This document shows, one piece after another, positions 16,283-24,869 of a DNA stretch of 64,000 bases (position 1 is its first letter; every line of letters begins with the position of its first letter). The position numbers were made by a program, and so were the translations under genes. Below the pieces are notes generated by a model. The model was given only the letters and a program-made list of their open reading frames with translations. It ran no database searches and was not told the DNA's origin. The stretch is taken from positions 310,001 to 374,000 of the forward strand of contig NZ_JBKOFW010000002.1 of assembly GCF_046764005.1 (NCBI RefSeq), written 5' to 3'. The stretch is from Oryzobacter faecalis (lineage in GTDB: Bacteria; Actinomycetota; Actinomycetes; Actinomycetales; Dermatophilaceae).

Positions 16283-17641
16283 GTGAGCGGCGAGGACGCC
16301 CTTCGTGAGCCGGCGTCCCCGCTGACCTCGAGCCAGGTGCTCGGTGGTCCGCGGGGGCGCCGGCTCCGTCGACCTGCGGCAGGTCCCCTCGCGGCCCTCG
16401 CCCCGGTCGTCGCGCTCCTCGCCCTCCCGCTCGCGGCCGCGGCGCTGCGGCAGGCCGGCTGCCTCTCCTCCGGCTGGAGCGGGCGGACGCCGGTGTGGCG
16501 GCAGTGTGCCTCGCCCCTCGTCGCCGACGTCCTCGGCGCCGACCTCGGTCGGGGCCTGCTCGCCTACCTCGGCGGGTCGGTGCGCCTCGAGGAGCCGGTC
16601 GTCGCCGGCTCCGTGCACGCCCTCCTCGCCGGACTGGCCCCGGGTGAGGGGCTCGCGGCCCAGCGGTGGTTCCTCGCGGCCTGGGTCGTCCTCGCGGCCG
16701 GCGTCCTCGCGGCCCTCGTCGTGGCGGTGGGCACGGTGCGCCGTCACCCCGGGGCCGACCCGGTGGCCCTCGCCCTCTCGCCCGTGCTCGCGCTCACGGT
16801 GCTGCTCTCCCCGGCCCTCGTCCCCGTCGCGCTCGCCGTCGCCGCGACGTGGGCGTGGTCGCGGTCGCGGGTCCCGCTGGCCGGCCTCCTCGGGGGGCTC
16901 GCCGTCCTCGGCGGCTGGCCGTCCGCGGCTGTGCTGCTCGCGCTCGCCCTCGTGCCGGCGCCGGGAGGGCGGGCGGCGGTGGTGCGTCTCCTCACGTGGG
17001 CCGGAGCGGCGGTCGGCGCCGTCGGGCTCGTCGTCGCGCTGCTCGACGTCCGGACGCTGACCCGCCCGGTGACCGCATGGCTCGAGGACGGTGCCGGCCC
17101 GGGCGGCCTGCTGTACCTCGCCACCCTGGCCGGCCACCCCGTGGGCGCCGGGCACGTGGCGGTCGTCGCCGCGCTCGGGGCGGTGCTCGCCGCCGTCCTC
17201 GTCGTCCTCGCCGCCCGCCGGCCCCGGCCGACGGTGGGCGCCGCGGCCGTCGTCGGGCTCGTGGGCCTCCTCGTCACCGGCCCGGCGCTGGCGCCGGCCG
17301 CGGCCCTGTGGGTGCTCCCGTTCGCGGCGCTGGCCGGTCTGCGCTGGCGCGACCACCTGCTGTGGGCCGGCGCGGAGGCCGTGCACTCCCTCGCCCTCTT
17401 CACCCACCTGACGACGTCCTCCGACCCGGACAAGGCGCTGCCGCCCGGCTGGTACGCCATCGCGCTCACGCTGCGGGTCGGGGCACTCGGATGGGTCGCC
17501 TGGCGGGCGTGGCAGGCGACGAGTTGGGAGCACGCGGGGTCGGCCGGTACCCTGTACAGGTTGCCCTCTGGGAGCCCTGTGGAAAACCCCGGTGGCCCTG
17601 TCGGCAACGCTGCATACCCTCCTGTCACGGAAGGACCGTGA
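16283..17641 (+). CDS. Polytopic membrane protein of the ponA-rpsF locus
   Basis: 452 residues, with around ten hydrophobic helices between residues 33 and 400 rich in Ala, Leu and Val. The GTG start at 16283 has AGGAGG 5-6 bases upstream and follows ponA by 15 bp. The position matches Rv0051 of M. tuberculosis, annotated there only as a transmembrane protein. The arrangement resembles GT-C/GT87 mannosyltransferase-like proteins, but I see no clear acidic catalytic motif, so no activity is assigned. Linkage to ponA suggests an envelope role. Confidence 0.8.
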   Translation: MSGEDALREPASPLTSSQVLGGPRGRRLRRPAAGPLAALAPVVALLALPLAAAALRQAGCLSSGWSGRTPVWRQCASPLVADVLGADLGRGLLAYLGGSVRLEEPVVAGSVHALLAGLAPGEGLAAQRWFLAAWVVLAAGVLAALVVAVGTVRRHPGADPVALALSPVLALTVLLSPALVPVALAVAATWAWSRSRVPLAGLLGGLAVLGGWPSAAVLLALALVPAPGGRAAVVRLLTWAGAAVGAVGLVVALLDVRTLTRPVTAWLEDGAGPGGLLYLATLAGHPVGAGHVAVVAALGAVLAAVLVVLAARRPRPTVGAAAVVGLVGLLVTGPALAPAAALWVLPFAALAGLRWRDHLLWAGAEAVHSLALFTHLTTSSDPDKALPPGWYAIALTLRVGALGWVAWRAWQATSWEHAGSAGTLYRLPSGSPVENPGGPVGNAAYPPVTEGP

Positions 17642-17672
17642 CCGCCACAGACCGAAGGAGGCGGGTTAACGC

Positions 17673-17960
17673 ATGCGTCAGTACGAACTCATGGTCATCC
17701 TCGACCCGGAGCTCGACGACCGGACCGTCCAGCCCTCGCTGGACCGTTTTCTCAAGGTCGTGACCACCGATGGTGGCTCCGTCGACAACGTCGACATCTG
17801 GGGTCGCCGCCGCCTGGCCTACGAGATCAAGAAGAAGTCCGAGGGCATCTACGCCGTCGTCAACTTCACCTCCGAGCCGGCGACGGCCAAGGAGCTCGAC
17901 CGCCAGCTCGGCCTCAACGAGTCGGTCATGCGGACCAAGCTCATGCGCCCCGGCGCCTGA
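17673..17960 (+). CDS. rpsF: Ribosomal protein bS6
   Basis: 95 residues; a 30S protein that pairs with bS18. MRQYELMVILDPELDD and WGRRRLAYEIKKKSEGIYAVV are family signatures. ATG at 17673 has an AAGGAGG site. It is first in the rpsF-ssb-rpsR-rplI operon. No long structured leader is obvious in the 31 bp after the upstream gene. Confidence 0.98.
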   Translation: MRQYELMVILDPELDDRTVQPSLDRFLKVVTTDGGSVDNVDIWGRRRLAYEIKKKSEGIYAVVNFTSEPATAKELDRQLGLNESVMRTKLMRPGA

Positions 17961-18012
17961 GACCGGTCCCTTCCACCGCACCAGTCGGAACGACTCGAAG
18001 GAGCCCCTGACC

Positions 18013-18585
18013 ATGGCAGGCGAGACCACCATCACGATCGTCGGCAACCTCACCGCCGATCCCGAGCTCCGGTTCACCCCCTCGGGGGCCGCCGTCGCGA
18101 ACTTCACCGTGGCCTCCACGCCGCGCACGTTCGACCGGCAGTCCAACGAGTGGAAGGACGGGGAGACCCTCTTCATGCGCTGCTCGATCTGGCGCGACTC
18201 GGCCGAGAACGTCGCCGAGTCCCTCCACCGCGGCACGCGCGTCATCGTCACCGGCCGGCTGAAGTCGCGCTCGTACGAGACGAAGGAGGGGGAGAAGCGC
18301 ACCGTCATCGAGCTCGACGTCGACGAGGTCGGCCCGTCGCTGCGCTACGCCAGCGCGAAGGTCACCAAGGCCGAGCGCGGCGGTTCCGGTGGTGGCTTCG
18401 GCGGCCAGCAGGGTGGCTACGGCGGCCAGCAGAACGACCCCTGGGCGACCGGCGGCTCCGCGCCGCAGGGCGGCCAGCAGGGTGGCTTCGGCGGCCAGCA
18501 GGCCCCCCAGCAGCCGCAGGGCGGCCAGGGTGGCCAGCAGGGTGGCTGGGGCCAGGCTCCCAGCTACGACGAGCCCCCCTTCTGA
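18013..18585 (+). CDS. ssb: Single-stranded DNA-binding protein
   Basis: 190 residues from ATG at 18013. The OB-fold occupies residues 1 to about 115 (ETTITIVGNLTADPELRFTPSG, then FMRCSIWRDSAENVAESL and GRLKSRSYETKEGEKR). A Gly/Gln-rich linker with repeated GGFGGQQ units follows, then the acidic tip YDEPPF that recruits partners. It binds ssDNA as a tetramer in replication and repair. It lies 52 bp after rpsF. A long in-frame extension upstream to 17770 is not real because it overlaps rpsF. Confidence 0.97.
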   Translation: MAGETTITIVGNLTADPELRFTPSGAAVANFTVASTPRTFDRQSNEWKDGETLFMRCSIWRDSAENVAESLHRGTRVIVTGRLKSRSYETKEGEKRTVIELDVDEVGPSLRYASAKVTKAERGGSGGGFGGQQGGYGGQQNDPWATGGSAPQGGQQGGFGGQQAPQQPQGGQGGQQGGWGQAPSYDEPPF

Positions 18586-18650
18586 TCCTTCCGACACCGG
18601 GGCGCGCGGCACACCCGTGACGCGCCACCCCCACCACCGAACGACACCAT

Positions 18651-18690
18651 CCCTGGGAGACCAGGGCTCATCCGCCGGGACACCACCGGC
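18651..18690 (+). promoter_or_regulatory. Two hairpins in the rpsR leader
   Basis: CCCTGG-GAGA-CCAGGG (18651-18666) and GCCGG-7 nt-CCGGC (18674-18690) lie in the 122-bp gap between ssb and rpsR, just before the AGAAGGAGAG ribosome-binding site. They could be an S6:S18-type autoregulatory leader or a processing site; neither is proven. Confidence 0.35.
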
Positions 18691-18707
18691 AGAAGGAGAG
18701 CACCACG

Positions 18708-18944
18708 ATGGCCAAGCCCGCCATTCGCAAGCCCAAGAAGAAGGCCAACCCGCTCAAGGCGGCGAAGGTCGAGAACATCGACTACAAGGACGCCGCGCTC
18801 CTGCGGAAGTTCATCTCCGACCGCGGCAAGATCCGTGCCCGCCGCGTCACCGGCGTGACCGTCCAGGAGCAGCGCCTCATCGCCAACGCCGTGAAGAACG
18901 CGCGTGAGATGGCGCTCCTGCCGTACTCGAGCTCGTCCCGCTGA
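18708..18944 (+). CDS. rpsR: Ribosomal protein bS18, zinc-free form
   Basis: 78 residues. The conserved C-terminus (DYKDAALLRKFISDRGKI, TGVTVQEQR, NAREMALLPY) is typical. There is no cysteine: the CxxC zinc site of the usual Streptomyces and M. tuberculosis S18 is replaced by NPLKAAKVEN. This is a C-minus paralogue type, here in the main rpsF-ssb operon, a pattern I associate with Micrococcales. It binds bS6 on the 30S platform. AAGGAGAG precedes the ATG. Confidence 0.97.
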   Translation: MAKPAIRKPKKKANPLKAAKVENIDYKDAALLRKFISDRGKIRARRVTGVTVQEQRLIANAVKNAREMALLPYSSSSR

Positions 18945-18963
18945 GCCAAGGAGCGATCAGAAC

Positions 18964-19410
18964 ATGAAGGTCATCCTCACCCACGAGGTCTCCGGCCTCG
19001 GAACCGCCGGTGACGTCGTCGACGTCAAGGACGGCTACGCCCGCAACTTCCTCTTCCGCCGCGGTCTCGCGACGGCGTGGACCAAGGGCGGCCAGAAGCA
19101 GGTCGAGGCCATCGCCAAGGGCCGCGAGTCCCGCGCCGTGCAGTCCCTCGAGGAGGCGAAGTCGATCAAGGGCAACCTCGAGGCCTCGCCGATCCCGGTC
19201 ACCGCGCACGCGGGCCAGGGCGGTCGCCTCTTCGGCGCCGTCTCGACCGCCGACATCGCCGCGGCCGTCAAGGCCGCCGGTGGTCCGGCGCTCGACAAGC
19301 GCAAGATCGAGGTCCCGACCCCGATCAAGACCACGGGCACCCACGCGGCGCTCGTCCGCCTCCACCCCGAGGTGCAGGCCAAGGTCTCGCTCGACGTCGT
19401 CGCCGGCTGA
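18964..19410 (+). CDS. rplI: Ribosomal protein bL9
   Basis: 148 residues, the full family length: N-terminal domain MKVILTHEVSGLGTAGDVVDVKDGYARN, a long central helix, and a C-terminal domain. It binds 23S rRNA at the L1 stalk base. It lies 19 bp after rpsR and is the last gene of the operon, with a strong hairpin following. In M. tuberculosis dnaB follows shortly after; here a leftward epimerase gene lies next, so synteny breaks. Confidence 0.98.
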   Translation: MKVILTHEVSGLGTAGDVVDVKDGYARNFLFRRGLATAWTKGGQKQVEAIAKGRESRAVQSLEEAKSIKGNLEASPIPVTAHAGQGGRLFGAVSTADIAAAVKAAGGPALDKRKIEVPTPIKTTGTHAALVRLHPEVQAKVSLDVVAG

Positions 19411-19428
19411 CGCCGACACCTCGTCACC

Positions 19429-19462
19429 GAGGGCCCCGGACCGTTCGCGGTCCGGGGCCCTC
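19429..19462. terminator. Terminator of the rpsF operon
   Basis: A 15-bp perfect stem (GAGGGCCCCGGACCG and complement) with a TTCG loop, 18 bp after rplI. It also faces the end of the leftward epimerase gene, so it can serve both. Confidence 0.85.
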
Positions 19463-19474
19463 GTGCGTGCGCGG

Positions 19475-20485
19475 TCAGTGGGCGCCGGGACGGTAGGACG
19501 CCGGGAGCCGGCCGATGTCGACCAGCCAGGCGATGGTGTCGTCCATGGTCTCCTGCCACGGACGCGGGAGGACGCCCAGCTCGGTGCGCGCCGCCGTGTC
19601 GTCGAGTCGGCAGTCCCGACGGTGCAGCTCCACTCCCTCGGGGTCCGCCGGGTAGCGGATCGACTCCGGAAGCACGCGGTGCAGGGCCCGGACGGGGCGG
19701 GTCGAGGCCCTCGCCACCGCGGCGGGGAGCACGACCACGGGGCGACGCCGGCCGATGGCCGAGGAGATCGCCGCGAAGTAGGCCCGGCCGTCGAGATGGT
19801 GGCCCGGGACGACGTACCGCTTCGGCCCACGGCCACTCTCCACGGCCGCCACGACAACGGCAGCCACCTCGCGGACGTCGACGTACATCGCGCCCCCGGT
19901 CGGCCACGCCGGCAGCAGTCCCCTCGCGACGGCGGCCACCCGGGACGCCTGGTCCCCGACGTACGGGTCGTGCGGCCCGTGGACGCCTCCGGGGTACACC
20001 GTCACGACCGGCGCTCCCGAGTCCTGCAGCCTCCGGGCCACCCGCTCGGACTCGATCTTGGAGCGGGCGTAGGGCTCGTCGATGTCGCCGAGGGGCAGGT
20101 CCGGCCCGCTCCCACCGTGGCGAACCAGGGCCACCGTGCTCGACACGTGGACGACGGGGTCGCAGCCAGCCGTGACGGCGGTCCCCAGGACGACCTCGGT
20201 GGCCGCGGCGTTCGTCGCGAGCCTGGCCTCGTGGCGCGGGTCGAGGTCGAACACGGCGGCGGCGTGGACGACCGCGTCGCACCCGGCAACCGCGGCCCGG
20301 ACCACGTCGACGTCGAGCACATCACCGGCCACCACCTCGTCGGGCGTGACGGGGTGCGGGGCGTAGGTCCGCTCGACCTGCTCGGGCCGGCGGGCCAGCA
20401 CCCGGACGGTGTGGTCGGCGCGCAGCAACCCCACCGCGGCGTGGGAGCCGACGTAGCCGGTCGCGCCGGTGACAAGGACCTTCAT
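19475..20485 (-). CDS. Extended SDR NAD(P)-dependent epimerase/dehydratase
   Basis: 336 residues. MKVLVTGATGYVGSHAAVGLL is the Rossmann GxxGxxG motif, HAAAVFD follows the expected strand, HVSSTVAL holds the catalytic Ser, and YARSKIESE gives the YxxxK pair. The family acts on nucleotide sugars or ketones; the closest style is the dihydroflavonol-reductase-like group, so the substrate is not assignable. It stands alone, facing away from radA (86 bp between starts) and convergent with rplI. Confidence 0.85.
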   Translation of the reverse strand: MKVLVTGATGYVGSHAAVGLLRADHTVRVLARRPEQVERTYAPHPVTPDEVVAGDVLDVDVVRAAVAGCDAVVHAAAVFDLDPRHEARLATNAAATEVVLGTAVTAGCDPVVHVSSTVALVRHGGSGPDLPLGDIDEPYARSKIESERVARRLQDSGAPVVTVYPGGVHGPHDPYVGDQASRVAAVARGLLPAWPTGGAMYVDVREVAAVVVAAVESGRGPKRYVVPGHHLDGRAYFAAISSAIGRRRPVVVLPAAVARASTRPVRALHRVLPESIRYPADPEGVELHRRDCRLDDTAARTELGVLPRPWQETMDDTIAWLVDIGRLPASYRPGAH

Positions 20486-20571
20486 GGACCGCAGCCTCGC
20501 GGTGCCGGGACCCCGACGGCAATGGCCCGGTCGGGGGGTCCCTGTCGGCGGCGGAACCTAGGGTGGGCGCC

Positions 20572-21975
20572 ATGGCCACCCCGACCCGACGCACCAGCCG
20601 TGGTTCCTCCGCGTTCCGCTGCTCCGAGTGCGGGTGGCAGGCGGTCAAGTGGGTCGGCCGCTGCGGCGAGTGCCAGGCGTGGGGGTCGGTCGCCGAGGTC
20701 GGTGCCGTCAGCGTGCGCACGGCGCCGGTCGCGTCCGTGCAACGCCCCGCCCTCCCCATCGGCGAGGTCGACGCGTCGCGGGCCGTGGCGCGGCCGACCG
20801 GCGTCGCCGAGTTCGACCGCGTCCTCGGCGGCGGGCTCGTGCCGGGGGCCGTCGTCCTCGTCGCGGGGGAGCCCGGCATCGGCAAGTCCACCCTCCTGCT
20901 CGACGTCGCCGCGCGGGCCGCGCGCTCCGGCGAGCACGGTGAGCGGCGCGTGCTCTACGTCAGCGGAGAGGAGTCCGCCGCCCAGGTCCGCGCCCGGGCC
21001 GAGCGCATCGAGGCGATGGCGCGCTCGCTCTTCCTCGCGAGCGAGACCGACCTCGCCACCGTCCTCGGCCAGGTCGAGCAGGTGCAGCCCGAGCTGCTCG
21101 TCGTCGACTCCGTCCAGACCGTCAGCAGCGCCGAGGTCGAGGGCGCCGCGGGCAACGTCTCGCAGGTCCGTGAGGTCGCGGCGGCGCTGATCCAGGTCGC
21201 CAAGGCCAGGGGCATCGCCGTCCTCCTCGTCGGGCACGTCACCAAGGACGGTTCCATCGCGGGGCCGCGCGTCCTCGAGCACCTCGTCGACGTCGTCGTC
21301 CAGTTCGAGGGCGACCGGCACAGCAGGCTGCGGCTGGTCCGGGCGGTCAAGAACCGGTACGGGCCCACGGACGAGGTCGGCTGCTTCGACCTCTCCGACG
21401 TCGGGGTCGTCGGGCTCGCCGACCCCAGCGGCCTCTTCCTCTCCGGGCGCACCGCCGAGGTGGCCGGCACGTGCGTCACCGTCACCCTCGAGGGCCGGCG
21501 CCCGCTCGTCACGGAGGTCCAGGCGCTCGTGACGTCGTCGAGCCTCGCCACGCCGCGGCGCGCGACGAGCGGCCTCGACACCGCGCGGGTCAACATGATC
21601 CTCGCGGTCCTCGACAAGCGGGCCCAGGCCCCGATCGGCGGCAGCGACGCCTACCTGTCCACGGTGGGCGGGGTCCGCCTCACCGAGCCGGCCGCCGACC
21701 TCGCGGTCACCCTCGCGCTCGCCGGAGCCATCACCGACCTCCCGCTGCCGCCCGGCACGGTCGCCTTCGGCGAGGTCGGCCTCGCGGGGGAGGTCCGCCC
21801 GGTCACCGGCGCCCACCGCCGCCTCGCCGAGGCCGCGCGCCTGGGGTTCACGCGCGCGGTCGTCCCGCAGGGGGTCCTCGGGGCCGGCCCGGTTCCCGAC
21901 GGGCTGCGCCTGCTCGAGGTCGCGACGGTCGGCGAGGCCGTCGGGCGTGCGCTCCACGAGGGCGTCACCCGCTGA
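20572..21975 (+). CDS. radA: DNA repair protein RadA
   Basis: 467 residues from ATG at 20572. RadA is a RecA-like helicase that drives branch migration in recombination. A four-Cys zinc finger (CSEC, CGEC) lies at about 14-35. Walker A GEPGIGKST is near residue 101, the RadA motif appears as KNRYG (K261) rather than the usual KNRFG, and a Lon-like C-terminal domain follows (PIGGSDAYLSTVGG, LPPGTVAFGEVGLAGEVR). Next to disA, as in M. tuberculosis Rv3585-Rv3586. Confidence 0.96.
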   Translation: MATPTRRTSRGSSAFRCSECGWQAVKWVGRCGECQAWGSVAEVGAVSVRTAPVASVQRPALPIGEVDASRAVARPTGVAEFDRVLGGGLVPGAVVLVAGEPGIGKSTLLLDVAARAARSGEHGERRVLYVSGEESAAQVRARAERIEAMARSLFLASETDLATVLGQVEQVQPELLVVDSVQTVSSAEVEGAAGNVSQVREVAAALIQVAKARGIAVLLVGHVTKDGSIAGPRVLEHLVDVVVQFEGDRHSRLRLVRAVKNRYGPTDEVGCFDLSDVGVVGLADPSGLFLSGRTAEVAGTCVTVTLEGRRPLVTEVQALVTSSSLATPRRATSGLDTARVNMILAVLDKRAQAPIGGSDAYLSTVGGVRLTEPAADLAVTLALAGAITDLPLPPGTVAFGEVGLAGEVRPVTGAHRRLAEAARLGFTRAVVPQGVLGAGPVPDGLRLLEVATVGEAVGRALHEGVTR

Positions 21976-22101
21976 CCGCCGTCCGGGCGGGCCGTTCCCG
22001 GCGGCGCCGCGGCCCCCGGGACGGATAGGATGCGCTGACCGGTCGTGGCCCCACCGCGGCCCCGGGGGTCCACACCAAGGGCACGAGCACGAGGAGCGAG
22101 C

Positions 22102-23184
22102 GTGGCGGTACAGCCGAACGACGACGAGCTCCAGCGTGCCACCCTGGCCGCCGTCGCCCCGGGCACCGAGCTGCGCGACGGCCTCGAGCGGATCCTGCGC
22201 GGTCGCACCGGCGCGCTCATCGTCCTCGGCAACGACCGCGTCGTCGAGCAGGTCTCCACCGGTGGGTTCCCGCTCGACGTCGAGTTCTCCGCCACCCGGC
22301 TGCGCGAGCTGGCGAAGATGGACGGTGCCATCGTCTGCGACCGCGACGTCACCCGCATCCTGCGGGCCGCCACCCAGCTCGTGCCCGACGCGCGCATCGA
22401 GACGAGCGAGTCGGGCACCCGGCACCGCACCGCCGAACGCGTCGCGAAGCAGACCGGCTACCCCGTCGTGTCGGTGAGCCAGTCGATGCGGATCATCGCG
22501 CTCTACGTCGCCGGCCGGCGCCTCGTCCTCGAGGACTCCAGCGCGATCCTGTCCCGCGCGAACCAGGCGCTGCAGACCCTCGAGCGCTACAAGTCGCGCC
22601 TCGACGAGGTCACCGGCACCCTGTCCGCGCTGGAGATCGAGGACCTCGTCACCGTCCGCGACGTCGCCAACGTCCTCCAGCGCCTGGAGATGGTGCGCCG
22701 GATCAAGGACGAGATCGCCGACTACGTCGTCCAGCTCGGCACCGACGGGCGACTGCTCAGCCTCCAGCTCGAGGAGCTCACCGGCGGCCTGTCCGACGAC
22801 CTCGGCCTCGTCATCCGCGACTACCTCCCCGAGGCCAAGGCGGGCTACGACCTCGACGAGGCGATCGCCAACCTCACGGCCATCGACTCCACCGAGCTGC
22901 TCGACCCCTCGGCGGGGGCGCGCGCCATGGGCTTCACCATCGTCGGCGACGCCCTCGACTCCTCGGTCAGCCCGCTGGGCCACCGCCTGCTGTCGAAGGT
23001 CCCGCGCCTGCCGGGTGCCATCGTCGACCGGCTCGTCGGCCACTTCGGCAGTCTGCAGAAGCTGCTCGCCGCGAACATCGACGACCTCATGGACGTCGAC
23101 GGCGTCGGTGAGGGTCGCGCGCGCCTCGTCCGCGAGGGCCTGTCGCGGCTCGCCGAGTCGAGCATCCTCGAGCGCTACGTCTGA
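22102..23184 (+). CDS. disA: Diadenylate cyclase DisA
   Basis: 360 residues from GTG at 22102, chosen for the GAGGAG 6 bases upstream; an ATG at 22045 would add an unlikely Arg-rich leader. It makes cyclic di-AMP from two ATP and scans DNA. The DAC domain has DGA (74-76) and RHR (107-109), a helical spine follows, and the C-terminus has a helix-hairpin-helix domain (LPGAIVDRLVGHFGSLQKLL, DVDGVGEGRARLV). Placed between radA and mutY, which fits coupling of c-di-AMP to DNA damage. Confidence 0.97.
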   Translation: MAVQPNDDELQRATLAAVAPGTELRDGLERILRGRTGALIVLGNDRVVEQVSTGGFPLDVEFSATRLRELAKMDGAIVCDRDVTRILRAATQLVPDARIETSESGTRHRTAERVAKQTGYPVVSVSQSMRIIALYVAGRRLVLEDSSAILSRANQALQTLERYKSRLDEVTGTLSALEIEDLVTVRDVANVLQRLEMVRRIKDEIADYVVQLGTDGRLLSLQLEELTGGLSDDLGLVIRDYLPEAKAGYDLDEAIANLTAIDSTELLDPSAGARAMGFTIVGDALDSSVSPLGHRLLSKVPRLPGAIVDRLVGHFGSLQKLLAANIDDLMDVDGVGEGRARLVREGLSRLAESSILERYV

Positions 23185-23196
23185 CGCCGGGTCGTC

Positions 23197-24111
23197 GTGA
23201 CCGCCCGCACCACCCCTGACCCGCTGCTGTCCGCGATGGACGCGGCCGTCCTCCACGAGCGCCTCCTGCGCTGGTACGCGACCCACGCGCGCGCCCTCCC
23301 GTGGCGCACGCCCGACTGCTCGCCGTGGGGTGTCCTCGTCTCCGAGGTGATGGCCCAGCAGACCCCGGTCGCCCGCGTGGCGCCGGTCTGGAGCGCGTGG
23401 ATGGAGCGCTGGCCCACACCCGCGGACCTCGCCGCGGAGGCGCCGGGCGAGGTCGTGCGCGCCTGGGGCCGGCTGGGTTACCCACGGCGGGCGCTGCGCC
23501 TGCGCGAGGCCGCGGTCGCCGTCACCGAGCGGCACGGCGGGGTCGTCCCCGCCGACGAGCACGCCCTGCGCGCCCTCCCCGGCATCGGGGCCTACACGGC
23601 CGCCGCCGTGGCGGCGTTCGCCTTCGGGCGGCGGGCGACCGTCGTCGACACCAACGTGCGTCGCGTCCTCGTCCGCGTGGTCGAGGGCCGCGAGTACCCC
23701 GCACCCGCGCTCACGGCCGCCGAGACCCGGCTCGCGACCGCGCTGCTCCCCGAGGACGAGCGCGACAGCTCGACGTGGAACGTCGCCGTGATGGAGCTCG
23801 GCGCGCTCGTGTGCCGCGCCCGGACCCCCCAGTGCGACCGGTGCCCGCTGCTCGACCGGTGCGCCTGGGTGCGGGACGGCCGCCCGCCCCACGACGGCCC
23901 TGCCCGACGCGGCCAGGCCTGGCACGGCACCGACCGGCAGGTGCGCGGCGCCGTCCTCCAGCGGCTGCGCGACGCCCATGGCGCCGTGGCGCGCACCGAC
24001 CTCGAGGACGCGGGCGAGGACCCGGCACAGGTCGACCGGTGCATCGGCTCGCTCGTCGAGGACGGCCTGCTCGAGCCGCTCGCCGACGACCGGTACCGCC
24101 TCCCCGCCTGA
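23197..24111 (+). CDS. mutY: A/G-specific adenine glycosylase MutY
   Basis: 304 residues. It removes adenine mispaired with 8-oxoguanine. It has catalytic Glu50 (SEVMAQQTPV), helix-hairpin-helix LPGIGAYTAAAV, catalytic Asp151 (VVDTNVRRV) and the 4Fe-4S loop C206-x6-C213-x2-C216-x5-C222. It is shorter than E. coli MutY: the NUDIX-like domain that reads 8-oxoG is absent, replaced by a small helical tail (TDRQVRGAVLQRLRD onward), a form common in actinobacteria. GTG start 12 bp after disA. It is the third DNA-integrity gene in this row. Confidence 0.95.
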   Translation: MTARTTPDPLLSAMDAAVLHERLLRWYATHARALPWRTPDCSPWGVLVSEVMAQQTPVARVAPVWSAWMERWPTPADLAAEAPGEVVRAWGRLGYPRRALRLREAAVAVTERHGGVVPADEHALRALPGIGAYTAAAVAAFAFGRRATVVDTNVRRVLVRVVEGREYPAPALTAAETRLATALLPEDERDSSTWNVAVMELGALVCRARTPQCDRCPLLDRCAWVRDGRPPHDGPARRGQAWHGTDRQVRGAVLQRLRDAHGAVARTDLEDAGEDPAQVDRCIGSLVEDGLLEPLADDRYRLPA

Positions 24112-24178
24112 CGACGAGTCCGACCGCCACCCGGAACCGGGTGGCGTGAGCACCCGGGCCCGGCGCCACACTGGTCCC

Positions 24179-24787
24179 ATGACGACGACCGCACCCGCCG
24201 GCACCCACGCCCCCGCTCCGGTCCACCGCACGCCCGAGGAGCTGCACGCCTTCCTCCCCACGCTGCAGGCGGCCCCCAAGGACGCCGGCACGCTCGAGCT
24301 CGTGGTCCGCCGCCCGGCTGCCGGCGAGCGCGAGGTCCTCGAGGAGGGCGAGCTCGACCTCGCGGTCGGGCTCGTCGGCGACACCTGGGCGGTGCGCGGG
24401 AGCAGCCGGACCGGCGACGGCGGGCCGCACCCGGACATGCAGCTCAACGTCGTGAACGCCTCGCTCGCGGGCTTCCTCGCGGTCGACCCAGCGCGGCGCG
24501 CCCTCGCCGGCGACCAGCTCTACCTCGACCTCGACCTCTCGCACGAGAACCTGCCGACAGGGTCGCTCCTCACGATCGGGGACCTCGACGTGCGCGGTGC
24601 CGTCATCGAGGTCACCGAACCGCCGCACACGGGGTGCGCGAAGTTCGTCGACCGCTTCGGTGCCGAGGCGATGCGCTTCGTCAACGGCCAGGTGGGACGG
24701 CCGATGCGCCTGCGCGGCCTCAACGCCCGGGTCGTCGTGCCCGGCCGCGTCCGGCCGGGTGACCGGGTCGGCGTCACCCGGCCCTGA
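24179..24787 (+). CDS. MOSC-domain-like protein
   Basis: 202 residues from ATG at 24179. The sequence resembles stand-alone MOSC proteins: HPDMQLNVVNASLAGFLA, GDQLYLDLDLSHENLPTGSLL, then PPHTGCAKFVDRFG with the single Cys expected to bind sulfur, and MRLRGLNARVVVPG with a basic tail. MOSC domains carry activated sulfur or molybdenum cofactor; the substrate is unknown. No signal peptide or membrane segment. It ends at a terminator shared with the convergent LVIVD gene. A promoter may lie in the 67 bp after mutY. Confidence 0.8.
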   Translation: MTTTAPAGTHAPAPVHRTPEELHAFLPTLQAAPKDAGTLELVVRRPAAGEREVLEEGELDLAVGLVGDTWAVRGSSRTGDGGPHPDMQLNVVNASLAGFLAVDPARRALAGDQLYLDLDLSHENLPTGSLLTIGDLDVRGAVIEVTEPPHTGCAKFVDRFGAEAMRFVNGQVGRPMRLRGLNARVVVPGRVRPGDRVGVTRP

Positions 24788-24823
24788 CGGCGCGGCACCT
24801 CCCGGGAACGGCCCGCACGCGGA

Positions 24824-24853
24824 ACGGCCCGCCCCCGGTGTGGGGCGGGCCGT
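24824..24853. terminator. Bidirectional terminator
   Basis: ACGGCCCGCCCC and its exact complement (12 bp) with a 6-base loop, between two convergent genes. Confidence 0.8.
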
Positions 24854-24869
24854 CCGGTGAGGAGGGACG

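Noticed and set aside
13853..17533. Minus-strand frame of 1226 residues opposite ponA
   Set aside because: Low-complexity Arg/Gly/Glu/Leu sequence; ponA and the membrane protein on the plus strand are certain.
20482..24447. Minus-strand frame of 1321 residues opposite radA-disA-mutY
   Set aside because: No recognisable domain; the three plus-strand genes are well supported.
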